Assembly (NCBI RefSeq): GCF_000152845.1
Contig: NZ_CH902586.1
Location: 190,606-225,935, forward strand
Direction of reading: 5' to 3'
From: Roseovarius sp. 217
GTDB taxonomy: Bacteria > Pseudomonadota > Alphaproteobacteria > Rhodobacterales > Rhodobacteraceae
DNA: 35,330 nt
Of this stretch, positions 31,030 through 35,330 are shown in pieces. Position 1 is the first letter of the stretch, and every line of letters begins with the position of its first letter. The position numbers and the translations under genes are program-made. A model generated the notes under the pieces. It saw only the letters and a list, made by a program, of their open reading frames with translations, was not told the origin of the DNA and ran no database searches.

Positions 31030-31227
31030 ATGACCGATCCGGCCTTTCAGCGCCTCGGTCTGCCGCCGACGGCATCGCCCCAGACAGTTCTGCGCGCGGC
31101 GGTCCGGGCGCTGCACCCCGACACGCGCGCCGTGCGCAGCTTCCGGACGGCGCGCAAGCGCTTCTACCGGCAGATGCTCTGTGCGCATTCCGCGCGGCAG
31201 GCATCGGGTGACAATCCGACCGGCTGA
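31030..31227 (+). CDS. 65-aa basic protein, J-domain-like
   Basis: The protein (MTDPAFQRLGLPPTASPQTVLRAAVRALHPDTRAVRSFRTARKRFYRQMLCAHSARQAS) has the spacing of a truncated J domain: LGLPPTASPQTVLRAAVRALHPD recalls the LGL...AS..eIK.AYr.L...HPD pattern, with HPD intact. It might therefore engage DnaK, but the helix III/IV part is short and basic, and DNA binding is equally possible. It starts one base after the DUF6915 stop and was surely co-transcribed with it before the insertion; its present promoter is unclear. A hairpin follows. The protein family is otherwise unrecognised. Confidence 0.6.
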   Translation: MTDPAFQRLGLPPTASPQTVLRAAVRALHPDTRAVRSFRTARKRFYRQMLCAHSARQASGDNPTG

Positions 31228-31261
31228 TCGCTTCCAACCAACCCTTCATCCCAATCCAGCG

Positions 31262-31286
31262 CCCGGCCCCAAGGCCCGGGTTTCTC
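31262..31286 (+). terminator. Hairpin with short U-tract
   Basis: CCCGG (31262-31266) pairs with CCGGG (31276-31280), extended by CC / GG within the loop, and followed by TTTCTC. It lies between the 65-aa gene and the 139-aa gene and may be a weak terminator. Confidence 0.45.
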
Positions 31287-31303
31287 AATCTCAGGAGGTC
31301 CCC

Positions 31304-31723
31304 ATGGCGGATTACTTCACCCATTTCTCATGCCTGATCGACGTCGGCAGCCCCGAAAAAGCCGCCCGCGCACTCGCGCTGTTTCATGACCTGCGTGCCG
31401 CGGATCAGGACGCCGATGATCCGGAGGTCTCGGGTTTCACCCTCGTGCATCAGGACGCCTCCAAGGGCAGCACCCTCTGGATCCATGACGACGAGCACGG
31501 CGATGTCGAGGCGGTTATCCGCTTCGTGCTGCGCCTGGCAGAAGACCTCGACCTCACCGGCCTCTGGGGGTTCCAGTATGCTCTGACCTGCTCCCGGCCG
31601 CGGCTCGACGCCTTCGGCGGCGGCGCGCATGTCATCGATCTTGGTGCCCGCAAGTCCATCGGCTGGACCAGCACGCATGAATGGCTGGCCGCCGCGCTGA
31701 ACGGGGAGGACGTCGATGCCTGA
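31304..31723 (+). CDS. Conserved plasmid hypothetical protein (139 aa)
   Basis: ATG 31304 has AGGAGG 6 bases upstream. The product begins MADYFTHFSCLIDVGSPEKAARALALFHDLRAADQDADDPEVSGFTLVHQDASKGSTLWIHDDEHGDVEAVIRFVLRLAEDLDLTGLWGFQYALTCSRPRLDAFGGGAHVIDLGARKSIGWTSTHEWLAA. It is acidic and soluble, with no membrane segment. I recognise the type only as a recurrent neighbour of DUF6878/DUF6915 genes on alphaproteobacterial plasmids; no function is known to me. The stop overlaps the start of the next gene, so the two are coupled. Being intact between two insertions, it may still be translated if a promoter lies in the right end of the Tn554-like element. Confidence 0.75.
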   Translation: MADYFTHFSCLIDVGSPEKAARALALFHDLRAADQDADDPEVSGFTLVHQDASKGSTLWIHDDEHGDVEAVIRFVLRLAEDLDLTGLWGFQYALTCSRPRLDAFGGGAHVIDLGARKSIGWTSTHEWLAAALNGEDVDA

Positions 31724-32021
31724 GGTGATCTGCACAACAGTCTACCAGTTCCCTGAACTCTCCGACGTCGCCAAGGAAAAGGCGCGCAGCTGGTATCGCG
31801 AACTCGGCCCGCACGACGACTGGTGGGACGCGGTCTATGAGGATTTCCAGCGGGTCTGCGAGATCCTCGGCGTCCGCCTGAAAACCACGCCCGTCCGCCT
31901 GATGGGCGGTGGGACGCGGGCCAAGCCCTGTATCTGGTTCTCCGGCTTCTGGAGCCAGGGCGACGGCGCCTGTTATGCCGCGCTACGGATTATGCGGAGC
32001 GGTCAGGTCATCACGCTGTAA
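31716..32021 (+). pseudogene. Small plasmid gene truncated by the RIT element
   Basis: The frame starts MPEVICTTVYQFPELSDVAKEKARSWYRELGPHDDWWDAVYEDFQRVCEILGVRL and runs naturally through CIWFSGFWSQGDGAC. It then passes into the RIT terminus (YAALRIMRSGQVITL) and stops at 32021. The native part resembles the plasmid proteins often labelled antitoxin of toxin-antitoxin stability system, whose sequence continues well beyond a GDGA motif. The label is not proof of function. The 3' remainder should lie beyond the right end of the RIT element, outside the window. GGGGAGG precedes the start and the ATG overlaps the previous stop. Confidence 0.75.
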
Positions 32022-32055
32022 ACGCGAGTGATTTTCGACAATCCGCTCCGCATAA
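31990..32055. repeat. Left terminus of the RIT element
   Basis: Two inverted 13-base arms (TTATGCGGAGCGG and CCGCTCCGCATAA) flank a 40-base centre. The inner 35 bases recur inverted at 35296-35330 without a mismatch. Confidence 0.88.
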
Positions 32056-32067
32056 TTCCGGACGGGT

Positions 32068-33075
32068 TCAGGTCAGCGTGTTTTTCCTTCCGGTCATCAG
32101 CATCGCAATCAACGCATCCGGGGCCTTGAACTTTCCGCGACGCAGCTCGGGCGGGATGACCGCCTCTACAGCCTCGAGCTTTTGGGCTGCATCAACGCGC
32201 AGATAGGTCTCGGTCGTTCGGATGTCCGCGTGTCCCAGCCAAAGCGCGACCTTTCGGATGTCGCGGGTCGCCTCCAGCATGATGACGGCGCAACTATGCC
32301 TGAGCTGGTGGGGCGACACTGAACGCCCCGCCAATGATGGACAGTGCTGAGACGCTTTCACGACGTGTTTGTCGAGCACATACTCGAACCCGGATCGCGT
32401 CATCGCTCTCCCTTCGGCATTGACGAAGATCTCCGGCGCAGGCGTAAGCCCCCGCACGGCAAGCCAAGCTCGCAGATCTGAGGCTGTCTGCTTCCAGAGT
32501 GGAAAGTGCCGATGCTTTCGCCCTTTTCCTCGAACAAGCAGGCTTGGAGCCTGGCCTAGAACCAGATCGGTCAAGGCAGCCCCTACGAGTTCCGACACGC
32601 GAAGCCCACCCGCAAAACAAAGGTGCATCATGGCGCGATCCCTGGCACCCAAGCGCGTCGTGACATCGGGAGCATTCAGAACGGCCTGCACCTCGTCCTT
32701 GGACAGGTGCTGGACCAGCTTGTTCTCGCAACGTTTTGTCGGGATCGCCCGGATTTGCGCGACTTGGGCCAGGAGGGCTGGATACTGGTATTCAACGAAC
32801 CGCATGAACGACTTGATGGCCGCGAGCCGTGCATTTCGCGAAGTGGCGCCATTTCCCCGATCTGTCTCGAGATGATCCAGAAAGGCCAGGATCAATGGTG
32901 CGTCCAGCTGCTCGATACTGAGCTGCGACGGGCTGGATCCGACACGCCTCGCCGCGAACTGGAACAGCAGTTTGAAGGCATGCGCATAGGTTTCGCTGCT
33001 GTGGGCGCTGAACCCGCGCTGCCGAGGGAGGTAATCCTGCATGAACTGCGTAATGGCCGGCGCAAGAGCTGTCAT
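32068..33075 (-). CDS. RIT recombinase C (third gene)
   Basis: The 335-aa protein is a compact tyrosine recombinase with core-binding domain (about 8-105, FMQDYLPRQRGFSAHSSETYAHAFKLLFQF) and catalytic domain. Arg159 is in GGLRVSEL, His256 and Arg259 in SPHQLRHS, His282 in LWLGHADIRTTETYL and Tyr291 is the nucleophile. The catalytic set is complete. Its ATG overlaps the stop of recombinase B by ATGA, and its own stop lies 13 bases inside the left terminal repeat. In RIT elements the three enzymes always occur in fixed order and are thought to act together; individual roles are not known. Confidence 0.9.
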   Translation of the reverse strand: MTALAPAITQFMQDYLPRQRGFSAHSSETYAHAFKLLFQFAARRVGSSPSQLSIEQLDAPLILAFLDHLETDRGNGATSRNARLAAIKSFMRFVEYQYPALLAQVAQIRAIPTKRCENKLVQHLSKDEVQAVLNAPDVTTRLGARDRAMMHLCFAGGLRVSELVGAALTDLVLGQAPSLLVRGKGRKHRHFPLWKQTASDLRAWLAVRGLTPAPEIFVNAEGRAMTRSGFEYVLDKHVVKASQHCPSLAGRSVSPHQLRHSCAVIMLEATRDIRKVALWLGHADIRTTETYLRVDAAQKLEAVEAVIPPELRRGKFKAPDALIAMLMTGRKNTLT

Positions 33076-33989
33076 GAGCCGCCCCCCGTCAAGAGTTCCT
33101 CGGCTGCGGCAGAGATTTCGGCCAACAGCTCGGGCGTCCGATGCAGATACCAGTACGTGTATCGGAGGTTGGAATGCCCCATGTACGTCATCAGCGCGAC
33201 AGCATTGCGCGCAATCGCTTCGCGCCCGGCCCCAGACTTTTCGAGCACCCGTGTCGCAAAGGTGTGGCGCAGATCGTGGATCCGAGGGCGCCTGGGCCGA
33301 CCGGGCGCAATCGCCGCGATGGCAAGGATTTCGTGGAACGCCCTATGCGGGACAGAGTAATAGATTTTCCTCTTTCCTTCGGAAAGGAAGAGATGGTCGT
33401 CCTCGGCCGCGACGTCCAGCCTCAGTTCCAGATACCGGTCGAGAACGCCCATCATACTCGGATGCAGTGGCACCATCCGGTTCTTGCCAAACTTGGTCTT
33501 TCGGATGTGCAAGATGCCATCCGGCAGAACATCACTCAGGGTCAGGTTCAAGGCCTCCGATATCCGTAAGCCGGTCGATGCGATCAGGCCAAACAGGACG
33601 GCATAGATTTCGCGCCGAACTGGAGAGCTTTCGTTCTGTTGCCTGACTCGAGCTGCAACGATGAACCTCGCCAATTCATCGTCCGTGAAGATGTAAGGAA
33701 TGAACTTGGTCCGATGCGCCTTGAAGATGCCTCCCGGCGGAATCTCATGTGAAGCGTCTTCTGCGTGCAGAAAGGTTGCCAACCGGATGACATCCGTGAT
33801 GCGGCGATACCGAGTGTCTGGCGTCGACGCACCTTCAGCCCAGGCCACCGCTGTTGCCGTCCTAACGTGTCGCTCACCTTTGGCTTCGACGAACTGGCCG
33901 AACGAAGCCAAGTTCTTGGCCGTCTCCTTGAGCTTGAAGCCAAGCGACCGTCGCAGTGCGATGTAGCGATTGATTTTCTCGATCAACAT
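33072..33989 (-). CDS. RIT recombinase B (second gene)
   Basis: The 305-aa enzyme has Arg142 in STGLRISEAL, His238 and Arg241 in IHDLRHTFATRVL, His272 in TYMGHSNLRYTYWYL and Tyr281. The N-terminal part (1-90) is a short core-binding domain starting MLIEKINRYIALRRSLGFKLKETAKNLASFGQFVEAKG. The catalytic set is complete. It overlaps recombinase A by 7 bases (ATGTTGA) and recombinase C by 4, so all three are translationally coupled from a promoter near the right terminus. Confidence 0.9.
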   Translation of the reverse strand: MLIEKINRYIALRRSLGFKLKETAKNLASFGQFVEAKGERHVRTATAVAWAEGASTPDTRYRRITDVIRLATFLHAEDASHEIPPGGIFKAHRTKFIPYIFTDDELARFIVAARVRQQNESSPVRREIYAVLFGLIASTGLRISEALNLTLSDVLPDGILHIRKTKFGKNRMVPLHPSMMGVLDRYLELRLDVAAEDDHLFLSEGKRKIYYSVPHRAFHEILAIAAIAPGRPRRPRIHDLRHTFATRVLEKSGAGREAIARNAVALMTYMGHSNLRYTYWYLHRTPELLAEISAAAEELLTGGGS

Positions 33990-35209
33990 GCGGCCTCCCC
34001 CGCCCAGGGCTGAGCGATTTCGCGGAGCAAAGCGAAGTCAACCTTCGCATATTGCATGGTGGTGGACAGCGAGCGGTGCCGGAGGACCGCTCCGACCCCT
34101 GCAAGATTGACCCCATGCCGAAGCATCGCTGTCGCCGCCGAATGACGAAGCAGATGGGAACCACGTCGGCCACTCTGGATGCCCGCCCGGTCAAGAGCCG
34201 CCTGAACCAGACAGTTCACAGCAAACCTCGACATCGGACGCATCGGATTTTTTGCTGTGACGAACACGCGCGGCGTGGCAAATGACGGCCGTCCCCGATC
34301 CAGATAGGCCAGCAGCGCTTCGCCGACTTCTTGAGGAAGAGGCAGCCATTCTTCACGACGGGACTTGCCACCCCTGATGGCAATGCGACCATTCCGCCAG
34401 TCGATGTGATCGAACTCAAGGTTTGCGACTTCGCTTGCGCGCAAGCCGAGTCGGACAAGGAACAGAATGACCGCGCGATCGCGCAGGCGGGCCTCACCGC
34501 TGCAAGCAGCCACGATCCTCGTGATGTCAGTGTCGTTGAGAAAGTCCGGTACTGGCGCCAATTGCCAGCCCGCAAAATTCGGGATGGCCTGGTCACGGCC
34601 GGCCGGGCAACGCCCAGTTGCGATCAGGAAACGCAGGAATGCGCGAGTGGCGGTCACCGTTATCCTTGCATGGGCAACGCCGTGCATGCCCGCGCGTCCC
34701 AACACAAACTCCCTGATTGCATGGGCGCTATAAGCTTCAGGCGCGTCGCCAAGAACGAGGAACATGTGAACAAGGATGTTCTGATAGGTGTCGAGGGTGC
34801 TGTCCAACACCCCGCGATTCCGGAGCATCCAATCCCGGAACTCGCCAAGGATCGGCCACCGATCACTCGGGGACGGCGGCTTCGGCAGTGGGTCGACAAT
34901 ACCCAGTTCTTCAAGGAAGAGAACAAACAGGGCACCTGATCGCAATCGCATAGAGTAATTCGGCATGGCCCTGAAGGCCGGTACAGATGCTGCGTATCCG
35001 CTGTGGATGGTGCCGAGATCATAGCCGGCGTCGTGCATCCAATCCGTCCAATGCCCCAAGTAAATGGTCAGCATTGAAATCGTTGACTTGGTGTAATTCC
35101 GTGCGTGAAGCCAACGGACATAGCCCTCGAAGTGTGGGCGGGCGAAATGAAGCCTTGAAAGCGTGAGATACCGCGGAGTGTTCCGCCTTTTCTTGGGGGT
35201 GCTGGACAT
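33983..35209 (-). CDS. RIT recombinase A (first gene)
   Basis: I begin at ATG 35209 (MSSTPKKRRNTPRYL), which has AGGAG 6 bases upstream; the frame is open further upstream but that stretch enters the terminal repeat. The 408-aa protein has Arg257 in VRLGLRASEV, His352 and Arg355 in SHLLRHSA, His378 in AVLRHRSLSTTMQYA and Tyr387. The catalytic set is complete, with LRH in place of the usual LGH. The N-terminal 110 residues form an extra domain (LTLSRLHFARPHFEGYVRWLHARNYTKSTISMLTIYLGHW) ahead of the core-binding domain, so it is larger than B and C. First gene of the operon. Confidence 0.9.
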   Translation of the reverse strand: MSSTPKKRRNTPRYLTLSRLHFARPHFEGYVRWLHARNYTKSTISMLTIYLGHWTDWMHDAGYDLGTIHSGYAASVPAFRAMPNYSMRLRSGALFVLFLEELGIVDPLPKPPSPSDRWPILGEFRDWMLRNRGVLDSTLDTYQNILVHMFLVLGDAPEAYSAHAIREFVLGRAGMHGVAHARITVTATRAFLRFLIATGRCPAGRDQAIPNFAGWQLAPVPDFLNDTDITRIVAACSGEARLRDRAVILFLVRLGLRASEVANLEFDHIDWRNGRIAIRGGKSRREEWLPLPQEVGEALLAYLDRGRPSFATPRVFVTAKNPMRPMSRFAVNCLVQAALDRAGIQSGRRGSHLLRHSAATAMLRHGVNLAGVGAVLRHRSLSTTMQYAKVDFALLREIAQPWAGEAAC

Positions 35210-35295
35210 TCGATCTCCTGACATGGGTTCAATGCCGGAAAATGCCGGCGAACCACTTCTCGCCCAAAAGAACCCGCGAGGGCACAAGCTCGTCG

Positions 35296-35330
35296 TTATG
35301 CGGAGCGGATTGTCGAAAATCACTCGCGTT
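35296..35330. repeat. Right terminus of the RIT element (cut by window end)
   Basis: A perfect 35-base inverted copy of 32021-32055. The sequence stops inside the repeat, so the outer arm is not seen. Confidence 0.88.

Larger units (their letters stand above)
31990..35330 (-). mobile_element. RIT (recombinase-in-trio) element, right terminus incomplete
   Basis: Three overlapping minus-strand tyrosine-recombinase genes fill the space between inverted ends, the defining layout of RIT elements. The last 35 bases of the window (35296-35330) are the exact reverse complement of 32021-32055. The left terminus also contains TTATGCGGAGCGG (31990-32002), an inverted copy of the inner arm CCGCTCCGCATAA (32043-32055). 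The complete end is thus probably two 13-base arms 40 bases apart. The corresponding outer arm on the right would fall about 20-30 bases beyond the window. The element carries no cargo and interrupts the gene starting at 31716. Confidence 0.88.

Noticed and set aside
24648..32002. TTATGCGGA shared between the left end of the Tn554-like element (24649) and the RIT terminus (31990)
   Set aside because: Only 10 bases agree and they sit at different places relative to the element ends, so I treat this as coincidence.
1..35330. CRISPR arrays, tRNA or rRNA genes
   Set aside because: No regularly spaced direct repeats and no tRNA cloverleaf or rRNA-like sequence were seen on either strand.

Overview
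The window reads as part of a large plasmid or chromid of an alphaproteobacterium, most likely from the order Rhodobacterales (Roseobacter group or Paracoccus-like). The reasons are a complete repABC replication/partition operon with its antisense RNA, a row of accessory genes of the kind found on Rhodobacterales plasmids (large ParB-like protein, ssb, DUF932, short RadC, DUF6878, DUF6915), an H-NS protein with an HvrA-like DNA-binding motif, and high-GC coding sequence throughout. Taxonomy is inferred from gene content only.

Layout. Positions 1-4000 are mobile debris: a serine recombinase module cut by the window edge, an IS66 transposase tail, an amidase gene, the first 25 codons of an IS3-type transposase, and a 307-bp miniature element with 30-bp inverted ends. 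Positions 4098-6822 hold a divergent module: a lone ScpB and DUF1403 on the minus strand, a tyrosine recombinase on the plus strand, and between them a 13-7-13 inverted site that looks like the recombinase's own target. Next come a ParDE toxin-antitoxin pair and a serine resolvase. The repABC operon (8604-12138) has a minus-strand counter-transcribed RNA with promoter and terminator, an alternative-pairing leader before repC, an AT-rich tract inside repC (probable origin) and two copies of a parS-like palindrome at the end of repC.

Positions 12234-24460 carry the plasmid-lifestyle genes: a 725-aa ParB-like protein, a conserved hypothetical gene, a 54-aa protein, H-NS, SSB, DUF932, RadC, a 172-aa hypothetical protein and DUF6878. 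Three of these genes are preceded by one covarying stem-loop that matches my memory of the published radC RNA motif. The 54-aa gene and ssb share a second, different leader hairpin. Two AT-richer, presumably acquired defence-type loci sit inside this row: an ABC-three-component (ABC-3C) operon whose DUF2326 ATPase is broken by one in-frame TAG, and a 302-aa protein with a PD-(D/E)XK-like nuclease core.

The right third is dominated by two unrelated three-recombinase elements 1.2 kb apart. The first (24603-30782) is a Tn554-like element with three overlapping tyrosine recombinases and a TnpC-like coiled-coil protein; it splits a DUF6915 gene exactly between two 6-bp flanks. The second (about 31990 to beyond the window) is a RIT (recombinase-in-trio) element with perfect 35-bp inverted ends, inserted in another small plasmid gene. 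The window ends inside its right terminal repeat, which suggests an assembly break there.

The genes as a whole serve replication, partition, multimer resolution, addiction and DNA-establishment functions, overlaid with mobile elements. I saw no tRNA, rRNA or CRISPR array.
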